From Halichoerus grypus (Eukaryota; Chordata; Mammalia; Carnivora; Phocidae): a stretch of 64,000 nt of DNA. Location of the stretch: assembly GCF_964656455.1 (NCBI RefSeq), contig NC_135717.1, positions 10,569,033 through 10,633,032 on the forward strand, in the 5' to 3' direction. The notes beneath the pieces were generated by a model. The model did no database searches and was not told where the DNA came from. It saw only the letters and a list, made by a program, of their open reading frames with translations. Within the stretch, counting starts at the first letter, position 1, and each line of letters opens with the position of its first letter. Shown one piece after another: positions 36,031 through 45,014 of this stretch. The translations under genes and the position numbers were made by a program.

Positions 36031-36429
36031 GTGAAATCAGTGGTTAGCTCGCTTCTCTCGGGTACTGGCGGGGGTAAGCAGTGGGTAAAACAATGCTCAG
36101 AAAGCTTCCTGGGGATAAGGTTTCTCATCTGGGTGGGACGACAAGAGGCCCACAATACGCTGTGATGGACAGTTGAGCCAGGATGAGAGCTTCTGGGGAG
36201 GGAGCATCTAAGGGGGGCGGTGAGGAAGTACAACACGGAGCCGGTAGGTGAGGCGGGCCGAGTGTTCCCAGAGAGAAAAGGTCCACAGAGGCAGGGCGGA
36301 AAGGATACAGGAAGCCTACAGCTTCCGTTCTGTGCCCCCGAAGCCTTTAGAACCGTGTGCTGCCCACGGAAGTGCTGGACGTTACTGTTGAATACGGGCG
36401 TCGTTTGAACCTGTAACAGCAAATCTCTG

Positions 36430-36600
36430 CGCTTAAGCCAGAAGATGCAGATTCAAAAATCTTGCCTCTCCTGCTTACCACGTGACCTTGAGCAAGTCAC
36501 TTCGCCTTTGAGCTTCAGACTCTTTCTTTGCAAAGGGGGCGTAAAACCCAGTTCACAGAGCTGTATGGTGGTGTGTGCAGGGTCTAGGACCAGGATCCCC
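36430..36600 (+). repeat. MIR
   Basis: Forward MIR: 'ccacgtgaccttgagcaagt', 'cacttcgcctttgagcttca', 'acccagttcacagagctgta'. Confidence 0.85.
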
Positions 36601-37080
36601 TTTCCCACCTAGCCAATTCCTATTTTAAAGCCCTTAAGATCCAGTGCCGCCTCCTACAGGGAGCCTTCCAGGCTCCCTCAGGAAATCCCCCAGACCTGTC
36701 TACTACCCCAGCTGACCCCCTTCCCTGACTCCACCTTGCTCTATTGTGTCTTTCTTCTCCCGCCATCAGGCTCTGGGCTTGGAACAGGGAGGGGCAGGGT
36801 ATCTTAGCATCTCTTGGACCCAGCTGCACCCCCCCACACACAGGGAGTATCTACCAATGCCAAGTCCTTCCCCGAGGCTCCACAAAGGTGGAAACAGGAG
36901 GGGAAAAGTGATTAAGTCTGCTGGGGGTGCGGAGAAGGGGAGGGGTTCAGGAAAGGTTCAGGGTGATATCGCTAGATCTTGAGGGGTGAAGAGAAATTTA
37001 CTGGGAAAGGGGCATGTTTCCAGGCAGAATCAGAAGTACAAAAGCACAGGGGTGTGAAGGATAGGGTAAGTAAATTGTGG
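36601..37080. repeat. L2 fragments
   Basis: A forward L2-like piece ('cctcctacagggagccttcc', about 36650) is followed by a reversed one at about 36935-37080 ('gggcatgtttccaggcagaa', 'caaaagcacaggggtgtgaa'). Confidence 0.5.
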
Positions 37081-37217
37081 CTCACCAGAGTATCTGCCCT
37101 GAGTGGCTAAAGATGAGGATTCTGGATCTAGATCCCACGGGCCTCAAATGCCGTGCCAAGCGCCCGACCCTACAGGAAGAGGCTGAAAACTTGTGACTGA
37201 GCAGCGTAGCGACCCTG

Positions 37218-37273
<56 letters not shown>
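37218..37273. repeat. (GT)n microsatellite with an interruption
   Basis: A GT tract of about 56 bp with one 'gtat' break near the middle. Confidence 0.95.
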
Positions 37274-37276
<3 letters not shown>

Positions 37277-38269
37277 CGCCTGGCCACTGCAATAGTTTGA
37301 GCTAAACTTAGGTTGGGGGTGGGGTGGGGAAAGTGATAGGGCTAAGGGCCACCACTGGGGGGCAGGTGCTGGTGGGAGAACCAAAAAGGAGCAAAAGTTT
37401 GCCCTGGAGGACTGATTATTCAAAATATTTCAGGAATATATCCACACCCAACTACCCCTCGCTAAAAAGCCAGCGTCCACAATCATTGCATGCTACACAC
37501 AGCAGCTCTGTGAGAATGGGGGGGGGGTCCTTCATTACAGGGGGACAGAGTGAGGGTCCGACGAGGAAAGGGACCCTGCCACAGGCATGCAGGGAGTGCG
37601 GGGCTGGCCACAACCTGAAGCCAGCGTCCCGGCCCAGAGTGCAGGGGAGGCAGGCCTTCAGCTGTCTGACAAATGTGCTCAGCACCTTCTAGAGCCAGAC
37701 CCTGCAGACAAGGAGGTGACCTTTGACCTCTGAGTCATCTTGAGCTTGGACTGGACACCTGGGCCACAGACCAGCGGCCTCCAGTAGGGGAGAGAGAAGG
37801 GGGAACTCAATGAGGGGTAGGTTTTCGTGGTCAGACAGGTCAGCAGGGGCTCACCCCCCCAACTCCCCCCCCCATGTCTATCTGTCTGTGAGTCTTCTAA
37901 ACTGGACCCTGGGGTGGAGGCTGGAAGAGGGCCAGTCCCTACACAAAGGGTGAGGGGCAGAGGGAGTGGCTCTTTGCTGCCTTTCTAAGAAGCCCCCAAA
38001 TGCCCCCTCCTCCCAGCACCCACCCAGGCCCCGCTCAGCCGCAGCCTGAGTCATCATCCTGGTTTGAATGGTAGCCGACAAATCAGCCAGGGGGCTGCCT
38101 GGGGCTGAGGGCCAAGGGTTGGAAAAACAAGGCCGGTTTCTCTTACCTCCAGCCTTGGAAGCTCAAGACAGGCTAGGGGGTGGGGGGCAGAGGGCAGGTT
38201 GAGGCGGGATGGGGGGGTGTCAACAGCCAGAGGGGGGGCGGGGGGAGGGAAAGGTTCAGAATTTGAGCT
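37274..38269. other. Intron 1 sequence without recognised genes
   Basis: GC-rich with G- and C-runs. No exon or clear repeat. Confidence 0.45.
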
Positions 38270-38530
38270 GTTGGCTTTTGTTTTCAAATGACCTGTTTAA
38301 TAATTACCTGTGCAATCGAAGGAGCCACAGCTCGGGGAGGAGAGGATTTCAACCCTCCATACCCCACCGAGCAGCCCAGCAGCCTGAGAAGAAAGTAAAC
38401 AAGATGCCACCAGCGGATCTCACCCCATCTCGCAAACAATGGCGGGACTGAGCTGCCCGCTCAGACACACACATTAAAGTGATATTTCCAGGCAAGAACT
38501 TTAACAGGCAGATAAGAGGCTCGCACTGAA
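38270..38530. promoter_or_regulatory. Candidate regulatory element close to the promoter
   Basis: Repeat-free, AT-richer than its surroundings, 1.1-1.4 kb inside intron 1 from exon 1. It holds a homeodomain-like 'ttaataattacctg', an 'attaaagtgatatttcc' block and a GATA-like 'agataagagg'. Function is inferred from position and composition only. Confidence 0.3.
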
Positions 38531-39117
38531 TTCTTTCCCTGCATCCCCAGAGCTTCCCTGCGCTCGGAGCCCAAGGGGGCAGCCTTAGGGGCCCGTCATT
38601 TCAACCTTAACCTTGACCTGTAATGTATTCATTCATTTTGCAGCGAGGGAGAACCAGCTCGGCCCCAACCCCGAAAAACCCAACCAGCAACAACTTCATC
38701 GCTTTGAACAGTCACAATGGTGGACAAACAAGGGATTTAAGTTACAGCGGCTAGCTCGCGCTCACACTCCACTGGGCTCGGGCTCCTTAAAAAACACACC
38801 CCAATCCAAGCATCCACCGGGGCTCACAAAGTCAGAGCCTGACCCGGCAGTGGGAAAATCCAACTTGGTTTTTTTTGTTGTTGTTGTTTCTTCCCCAATC
38901 TCCCAAGGCCTTCAACTATTTTTTGCCCCTGCAGCATCCAAGCCCAGCCTCGAGGCTGAGCCATAAACACGCCTGCTCCTCCCCCTTCCACGGTTCGGCA
39001 ACACCGCCCCCCCCCCCCACCTTCCCGGACCTGGAGGAGAAAGAAGCACCGCGACCCTCACCCGCAGCCCCTCCCGGGCCCTCCCGCAGCCTCCCGCGCC
39101 GTCCGCAACCCTCGCAA

Positions 39118-39172
39118 GCACCTTGAGATAAACACCCACTAATGATTTTATGATTTTCTGCTCTGGGTAGCC
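39118..39172. promoter_or_regulatory. AT-rich island at the CpG island edge
   Basis: The stretch 'ccactaatgattttatgatt' stands out as AT-rich, repeat-free sequence between two GC-rich blocks and could bind homeodomain factors. Speculative. Confidence 0.25.
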
Positions 39173-39282
39173 GCGCTCAGCAGAATCCCTCCCCCGGCCC
39201 CGGCGACTGGGGCCGGCCCAATCGAGGGATTGGGGGATGGGGGTGTTAGTTTGTTTTTTCCACTGTCGCGTCCCCACACCTG

Positions 39283-39317
39283 GTTTTCATTCATTCATTC
39301 GTTCGTTCATTCATTCA
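39283..39317. repeat. (TTCA/TTCG)n short tandem repeat
   Basis: About eight tetranucleotides, attcattcgttcgttcattc, just inside intron 1 at the CpG island edge. Confidence 0.85.
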
Positions 39318-39618
39318 CGGATTCGTCACTGCAGCTTCCCCGGCCCTCCGGATCTCGGGGAGGGGATGGGAGGGAGGGGACCGAGATGGGGGTGGGGGGA
39401 GAAAGACAGCGGTGGGGGTGCACCGCGGGGGGGGTGCTCGGGGTGGAAGGACCCCGTTCGAGGGCAGATCGGGTGGCTTTGTCGAAAACAAGGCGGGCGG
39501 CGGGGCGGGGGCGCTCCCCGGGGCTCGAAGTTGTTTTCCGAGCCGCCGCGGCGAGGACAGCCGCCCGGGTGCGCCTCTTTGTCTCTCCCCGGCCGGCGCC
39601 GCGTCCCCGCGCGCTCAC

Positions 39619-39731
39619 CTGGTCTTGGAGGACAGGAAGGCAAGTTTGATCAGGCCGTAGGTGAAGAGCGGGATGCTCTCCTTGGCGACGCTGGCAACTT
39701 GCAGCCGGTGCTCCAGGATGTGGAGTTCCAT
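39619..39731 (-). CDS. CASTOR2: CASTOR2 exon 1, coding part (residues 1-37 plus two bases)
   Basis: Read on the minus strand, this encodes a 37-residue N-terminus starting MELHILEHRLQVAS and ending KLAFLSSKT, then AG, the first two bases of an Arg codon. It matches the N-terminus I know for CASTOR2 (GATSL2) and differs from CASTOR1, which diverges after MELHILEHR. CASTOR proteins are cytosolic, about 330 residues, built of ACT-like domains, and bind GATOR2 to restrain mTORC1; CASTOR1 is the arginine sensor, while CASTOR2 is reported to bind GATOR2 without responding to arginine. This exon gives the first strands of the N-terminal ACT-like domain. The start codon has strong context (A at -3, G at +4). 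The exon ends CAG and is followed by a GTGAGC donor at 39618. It lies in a CpG island. Identification is from memory of the family, but the match is near exact and the splice phase agrees with exon 2. Confidence 0.95.
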
Positions 39732-39778
39732 CGTCCGCCCGCGCTCCGCGGCGGCTCATCGGCGGGGGGCGAGCCGCG

Positions 39779-39790
39779 GCCCCCGCCCCC
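39779..39790 (-). promoter_or_regulatory. GC box (Sp/KLF-type)
   Basis: The minus strand reads GGGGGCGGGG about 50 bp upstream of the CASTOR2 start codon. It is a good Sp1/KLF-type match inside the CpG island and may sit in the core promoter or the 5' UTR. Confidence 0.45.
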
Positions 39791-40038
39791 TGCGCGCCCA
39801 GCCGGCACCGAGCGCCGCGGGCGGCCGGCCCAGGGACCGGGAGCTCGGCGCCGGGCGGCCCGGGGCGGACAAAGGGGAGGCCCGCCGAGCCGCGAGGGGC
39901 CGCGGGCGGCGGGCGGGCGGCGGGCGGGCGGCGGGCGAGGGCGGCAGCGCTGGTGGAGCGGCGGCGCGCGGCGCCCGGCGCGGAGAGCAGCTGGTGTTCG
40001 CTGTAACAAACAACTTGCCACTCAAACGCCGGCCCGCT

Positions 40039-40050
40039 GGGCATGCGCGG
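40039..40050. promoter_or_regulatory. NRF1-like motif
   Basis: The plus strand reads gggcatgcgcgg, close to the palindromic NRF1 consensus around GCGCATGCGC but with one arm imperfect. It is 5 bp from the ZNF143-type site, and such motifs co-occur in CpG-island promoters. Binding is not shown. Confidence 0.45.
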
Positions 40051-40054
40051 CCGC

Positions 40055-40081
40055 TGCGGGGCGTGCCGGGACTTGTAGTCG
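40055..40081 (-). promoter_or_regulatory. ZNF143/THAP11-type site (ACTACAAGTCCCG core)
   Basis: The minus strand reads GACTACAAGTCCCGGC at 40080-40065. This fits ACTAYRNNNCCCR, the core of the SBS (Staf/ZNF143) element found near many CpG-island start sites, and a GCACGC-like extension follows where SBS sites carry GCATGC. It lies about 340 bp upstream of the CASTOR2 start codon, a normal promoter distance. Binding is inferred. Confidence 0.7.
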
Positions 40082-40409
40082 CGCGCGGCCCGGGAGCCGC
40101 GGGCCGGGGCTGTCGGGGGCTGGGCGGCCGCGCGAGGGGCCGGCCGGGCGCCCGCGGAGAGCAGGAACGCGGGCGCCTGCCCGGGCCGCAGGGAGGGGGG
40201 GCGGGGAGCGGCTTGGGCCTAGCTGCGAGCTCTCACTCCGAGCTCGGGACCCCGCCCTCCGGGGTGCAAGCGAGCAGCCGGCACAGCTCCGGCGCCGGAG
40301 GAGGCCCGGATCTGGGAGGGGAGAGATTTGGAGAAATCGGTGGTTAAAGCGCCGAGAAGCAAAACAGACATGGGTGCTGCGGACAGAGGTGGGGCCGAGG
40401 GGATCTGGG

Positions 40410-40640
40410 CGGGGGGGGTTTCCTGGAGGAAGGGTCATCCAGGCTGGGTTCTGAAGGATGAATGGGAGCTCGCCGGCGAGGGGGGCGGGGCGCGGGGCTG
40501 GAGGCCCGAGGCCTTCCAGGCAGAAGGAACAGCGTGTCCAAAGCACAGAAGCGTGAAAGCCCCCACTGTGCTGTGTTTGGCTTTGCTGGAGCGGAAAATG
40601 TGAGGGAGGAGAGGCAAGAGATAAGGCAGGCGTAGTCACC
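40410..40640 (-). repeat. L2 fragment
   Basis: Reversed L2 text: 'tttcctggaggaagggtcat', 'gggttctgaaggatgaatgg', 'ccttccaggcagaaggaaca', 'ccaaagcacagaagcgtgaa'. Confidence 0.7.
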
Positions 40641-42269
40641 AGGAGTCCGGTCGAGAGGGGTCATGTGTGCAGATCTAATGAGGTGGCCATTTAGCCCGCG
40701 CGAGAGAGGGTGACGGGGACTGCGACGGCCGAATTAGTGAACAATCCGAAATAATCCGAAGGGCTTCCCACCCCGGGGCCAGTGTGCCGTGACCACGGCC
40801 TAGCAACGGATCCCCTTAGTGGCTGGCTGGTTTGAAATGGTCTAGGTTAAAGTTGCTGGTGCCTCGCTCTTCGGCAGAGAAATCTGGGGACAGGTGGGTC
40901 AGGTTTACCGGCTGGGGCAGTCCGGGAAGGCTCTTTTTGGGGGAAAACTCCAGCGATGCCCTCCCACATTTTCTGAGACCGCCTCTGTTAGGTAGGAACA
41001 TATGAGGCTCCCTCATTTCCACAAAGGGGTGTGAAGCCTGCAATCTGGTAGCTCTTAGAGCAGGCTGATCCCCTTACTGCTTTGTTTGCACTAAAGAATT
41101 TATCACCCTCTAATAAAGAATATATTTACTTTTTTTGTTTGTTTGTTCTGGTTAGTCTGTCTCCCTCTTGTAGAATCTCAGCTCCATGAAGGCTCCATGT
41201 CTGTCTCCCTCTTGCAGAATCTCAGCTCCATGATTTTTGTCTGTTCTCTGCTGTATTCCCAGTGCTTGCAGTGTGACTGACCTGTGAGAGACAGGCGTTT
41301 CAATATTCATGGAGTGCCTAAATACAAACCCTATTCTTTTAGAGTCTAGGGGTCTAGAAGGCCCAAACAGAAATGCATTCAGGGCCCAGGCAAGTAACAG
41401 CGATGTGTGAACCAGTTGGGTATCAGACAGTTATTAAAAAAAAACAAAAAACAAAAAAACAACCACAGAAACCACCAACAGGTGAAACCAAGCGAACAAG
41501 ACTAAAGGTAGGACTCGGTCCGCATTCTGACTTCTGCACTGGATGGCCTCAGTCAGTATTTTTTAATCTGTAGGCCATGCCCCATGAGCAGATGGTGAAA
41601 TCAATTTAGCAGGGCCGACTAGCATTAAAGACAAAACAAAACAAGAATAGAAAATGGCACAGAGCTTTGCACGTCGCAAGGGTAGGTTACCACTATGTTT
41701 TCTAAGTTGCAGGAAACTTGAATTTTGGCCTGTGTGTCCACGTGTGCCCACGTGGTGGATCTTCATACAAAGGTGTTTCTTACTGTGGTCTCGGTCGAAA
41801 GCATTTGACAACCCTGTGGGTTTTCTGCTGGTCAAGCCAGACCCTCATAACGTTTGCAAATTTGACGGTATGGCTTTGCTTTGCAGAATTGGTGCTTCCG
41901 ATTTTTGTGAAACAACTCCAGAAATCAAAGTTGAGGTGTTACAGAGACGGCCCTGTGGGTTGCCAAATCCAGGGGATGTTTTCAGGCTGGGACTAGGGTG
42001 AGACATGCACCTCGACGTCACGCAAGTTAAGTGCTGGTGTGGCATTTTCCCAGTGGAATTCACTCCTCTCCCTCAATTCCTTAGCGCCGTACCCTTCTGG
42101 TCCCCCTCTGGTTCTTCCAGCTTGCCATCTGTGGTTTCTTCTCTGCCCAACCCTAAAACGAATGGAGGCCCAGTTGGCGTTCCTTCCTGTAGTGCATTTT
42201 TACCGTAATGGCTGCCAGTGAATCGTGCCCCCTGGTAAGGCGTCCCGCGCTGACTTTGGTTTGGCTATA
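40641..42269. other. Upstream flank, mostly unassigned, with an L2 tandem duplication
   Basis: A 44-bp tandem duplication beginning gtctgtctccctcttg lies at 41155-41198 and again from 41199, leading into L2-like text (to about 41290). An A-rich stretch is at about 41427-41462. No exon is recognised. Confidence 0.5.
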
Positions 42270-42620
42270 GGACCTTTTTGGCCAATGTGCCTGATAAGTC
42301 CTGTACGCTGGGACTCACCCGCTTAGAATGCTGCCCTGAGAACCACCGCGCTGTGGAGAAGTCCGGATGAAAGACCACAGGGAAGGAAGGGCCCGAGTGT
42401 TCTGCTGTTCCCTGCGGACAGCTCGCCTCAACTACCTGACATGAGAGTGAGACCCTCTTGGACCTTCCAGCTCACTGTCCCGGATGAATGCAGCCTCCTG
42501 AGTGAGACAGGTGAAACCAGAAGAGCAATTACCCAGCCAACCTGTAGAAAAATAACAAATAGTCGTTTTTAGCCACTAAGATTTGGAGTGGTTTATTATA
42601 TAGCAATAGATAATTCAACC
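42270..42620 (+). mobile_element. MLT1-type LTR (ERVL-MaLR)
   Basis: The end 'gccactaagatttggagtgg', 'tttattatatagcaatagat' matches the MLT1 3' terminus. The upstream part is diverged. Confidence 0.7.
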
Positions 42621-43164
42621 CTCATCTTCTCTCACTCTATGGGTGGACTTAGTCTCTGGCTTCTAATATGTCGATGGTCCCCAAATTGGCAGTTCCCGGT
42701 CAGAATATGTTCTTGAGGCCCTGATTCATGTATCTAGCTTGCTAGGAGTTGGCTACCTCCATCTAAACATTGACAGACTCTGCCAACCCAACCTGTTCGA
42801 ACCTGACCTCACTGTCTGACTCACCTCCGACCTTCTCCCCTTCCTCCTGGAATCCCTGTCTTGGTGAAGGACACCAGGCCTCTTTCCTCGAGTTACCAGC
42901 CTGGTGTGGCACGCTGTATTTTCCAAGATGGCAGCAAAAAGATCTTCCATCCTCCATGTTTTTCCTGTGACATGCTAATCATCCCGTTAGGAGGTGAGTC
43001 TATGTTCCCTCCCCTTGAATTTGAGCAGGACTGTGACTTCTGAAACTAAGTCCTGACAGGTGATACTGTTTACACCTGGTCCTCTTGGGATGCTCTCCCT
43101 TGGAACCACTTTGCCATGATGTGTGGAAGCATGGGCCACACAGACCACAGGTAGGCATTGGTAT

Positions 43165-43775
43165 TGGTTGGGTAGGGCTGTGTAACAAACTACCACAGAC
43201 CGGGCTGGGACTTAACACAGCAAAAATGTATTGTTTCACAAACCTGAAGGCTCAAAGTCCGAGATCAGGATGTTGGCAGAGTTGGTTCCTTCTTTTTTTT
43301 TTTTAAAGATTTTATTTATTTATTTGACAGAGAGAGACACAGCGAGAGAGGGAACACAAGCAGGGGGAGTGGGAGAGGGAGAAGCAGACTCCCCGCGGAG
43401 CAGGGAGCCCGATGCGGGGCTCGATCCCAGGACACTGGGATCGTGAGCTGAGCCGAAGGCAGACACTTAACGACTGAGCCACCCAGGCGCCCCAGAGTTG
43501 GTTCCTTCTGAGGCTTCTCTCCTTGGCTTGTAGAGGTCTGTCTTCTCCCTGTGTCTTCACATGGTCTTCCTCTATGTGTGTATCTGTATCCTAATCTCCT
43601 CTTCTTATAAGGACACCTGTTATATTGATTAGGTCCCACCCTAATGACCCCACTTAATCACCCCTTTCAAGGGCTTGCCTCCAAATATGGTCACATTCTG
43701 AGGTACTGGGGGTTAGGACTTCAACATTTGAACTTTGGGAATACCAGACACAATTTGGCCCATAGCAGTACTCCA
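43165..43775 (-). mobile_element. MLT1A-like LTR, inserted in another MLT1 and split by a Can-SINE
   Basis: Reverse-complement MLT1A text: 'gtaacaaactaccacagacc', then across the SINE 'cctcttcttataaggacacc', 'ccaccctaatgaccccactt', 'actgggggttaggacttcaa'. A non-coding LTR relic. Confidence 0.8.
43294..43492 (-). mobile_element. Can-SINE, perfect 17-bp target duplication
   Basis: Near-consensus minus-strand element with a T12 tail. Target duplication cagagttggttccttct lies at 43277-43293 and 43493-43509, identical on both sides. A young insertion. Confidence 0.97.
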
Positions 43776-44092
43776 GCCAACAGACCCACTGAGGTTCCAG
43801 CTGGAAGCCAGCATCACTACCAGATGTGTAAGGAAGTCTTTGTATGACACAAATGCATGAGAGACCCCCCGCCAAAGCAAGAACCACCCTACTGAGCCCA
43901 GCCTCTAGAACTCTGAGAGGTAATAATAAAATATGTATTGTTGCTTTAAGCCAACCATTTTGAGATGGTTGGGTAAGCAGCAATTGGTAACTGGAACACC
44001 CTGGAATCAACGTGGGGGTGGAGAACGGAGGAAGTTGATTGGGGAATCATCCTAGATTGCTACCTCTCGCTTCCTGTTCCCCCAACCCGATC

Positions 44093-44133
<41 letters not shown>

Positions 44134-44152
44134 GTAGATAGACAGATAGTAG
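44093..44152. repeat. (GATA)n microsatellite
   Basis: About 15 GATA units with two late variants (taggta, gacaga). It directly abuts the T-rich end of a minus-strand SINE. Confidence 0.95.
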
Positions 44153-44333
44153 ATTTTTTTAAGGTGGGGAGGGGCAGAGGGAGAGGGAGAGAGAGAATCT
44201 TAAGCAGACTCCAGTGTGGGCGCCTGACGTGGGGCTCCATCTCATGACGCTGAGATCATGACTGGAGCTGAGATCATGACTGGAGCTGAAATCCAGAGTT
44301 GAACGCTTAACTGATGAGCCACCCAGGTGCCTC
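44153..44333 (-). mobile_element. Can-SINE, older, with an internal 18-bp duplication
   Basis: Body 'ggggctccatctcatgacgc' and head 'gatgagccacccaggtgcct'. The block gagatcatgactggagct is tandemly repeated inside it (about 44251-44286). Confidence 0.85.
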
Positions 44334-44664
44334 CCCACTCCCCAACCCCTATATCTGATCAATCACCAAGTCCTAATGATTTTATTATATACCATATATC
44401 TCTAATCCAGCATCTCTCTCCACACTGACCATCACGATCCCATGTCAGATCATAATTCCCCTGTCCTAAAGGTCCTAATGCCCATTCTGTCCACATAATG
44501 TTCCCAGGGTAGCTGTTCTACTCTGTGACCCTACTCCCCTGTAACTCCTCTGCCTAACGCCCTTTAAGGGCCAGGAGGAAACCACAGCTCTCTTAAGAAA
44601 ACCAAGCTCAGATCCTCCACAGCTGGTCGTATGTAAAAGGGAAGGCACTTCCTGGTTCCTAGAT
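44334..44664. other. Upstream flank, unassigned
   Basis: No gene or clear repeat. Confidence 0.4.
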
Positions 44665-44820
44665 GCACCATTTTCAATATGGTGGCCATTAACCACATAT
44701 GGCTATTGGGCAGTTGAAATGTGGCTAGTGCCATGAGACACTGAAGTCTGAATTTCACTTCATTTTAATTTAAATTTAAAAACTGCTACTCATACTGTAT
44801 GGTGACTAACATAACATAAT
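44665..44820. mobile_element. Short palindromic DNA-transposon relic (hAT/MER1-like)
   Basis: Text 'caatatggtggccattaacc', 'acatatggctattgggcagt', 'tgaaatgtggctagtgccat' with an AT-rich end. Same family as 1465-1617 and 21629-21783. Confidence 0.65.
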
Positions 44821-44895
44821 AAAATAAAATAAAATTAAATTAAAAAAATAAAAATAAAAAATGCTACTCGATTCCATTATTAGAAAGCATTCAAG

Positions 44896-45014
44896 GGGGC
44901 TCCTGGCTGGCTCAGTGGGAAGAGAGTGCAACTCTTGATCTTTGGGTCGTGATTTTGAGCGTGTAGATCTTGGGTGTAGAGATGACTTAAATAAATAAAC
45001 ATTAAAAAAAAAAA
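44896..45014 (+). mobile_element. Short Can-SINE (old variant)
   Basis: It begins 'gggggctcctggctggctca' and has 'gatctttgggtcgtgatttt' in place of the usual pyrimidine block. It ends in A12 with a short flanking ttcaag repeat. Confidence 0.8.

Larger units (their letters stand above)
6731..39618 (-). other. CASTOR2: CASTOR2 intron 1 (about 32.9 kb)
   Basis: The interval runs from the exon 1 donor (GTGAGC at 39618) to the exon 2 acceptor (AG at 6731-6732). It is GC-rich and holds no exon that I recognise on either strand. Six Can-SINEs, several old L1 3' ends, two MLT1 fragments plus one less certain one, L2 and MIR copies, two long GT tracts and one assembly gap lie inside it. Long first introns next to a CpG island often hold enhancers, but nothing in the sequence alone proves any here. 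Confidence 0.9.
39300..40330. promoter_or_regulatory. CASTOR2: CpG island and probable CASTOR2 promoter
   Basis: About 1 kb of very GC-rich, CpG-dense sequence spans exon 1 and its upstream side. The densest part, about 39480-40310, is rich in GCGG and GCCGC runs. No TATA box is visible, which fits a housekeeping-type dispersed promoter. The transcription start is not determinable from sequence; I infer it lies between about 39740 and 40060 on the minus strand. The island could also fire divergently to the right, but nothing shows that directly. Confidence 0.85.
42895..44005 (+). mobile_element. MLT1-type LTR split by a second MLT1
   Basis: The 5' part (to about 43160) reads 'acacctggtcctcttgggat', 'gctctcccttggaaccact'. 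The 3' part (from about 43776) reads 'agccaacagacccactgagg' and ends 'gcagcaattggtaactggaa'. The two halves are in register, with the younger LTR between them. Confidence 0.7.

Noticed and set aside
39237..40454. A 405-codon open frame (plus) and a 245-codon one (minus) over the CpG island
   Set aside because: High GC suppresses stop codons in all frames. The peptides are Arg/Gly/Pro/Ala-rich with no domain. The real coding here is the short CASTOR2 exon in another frame.
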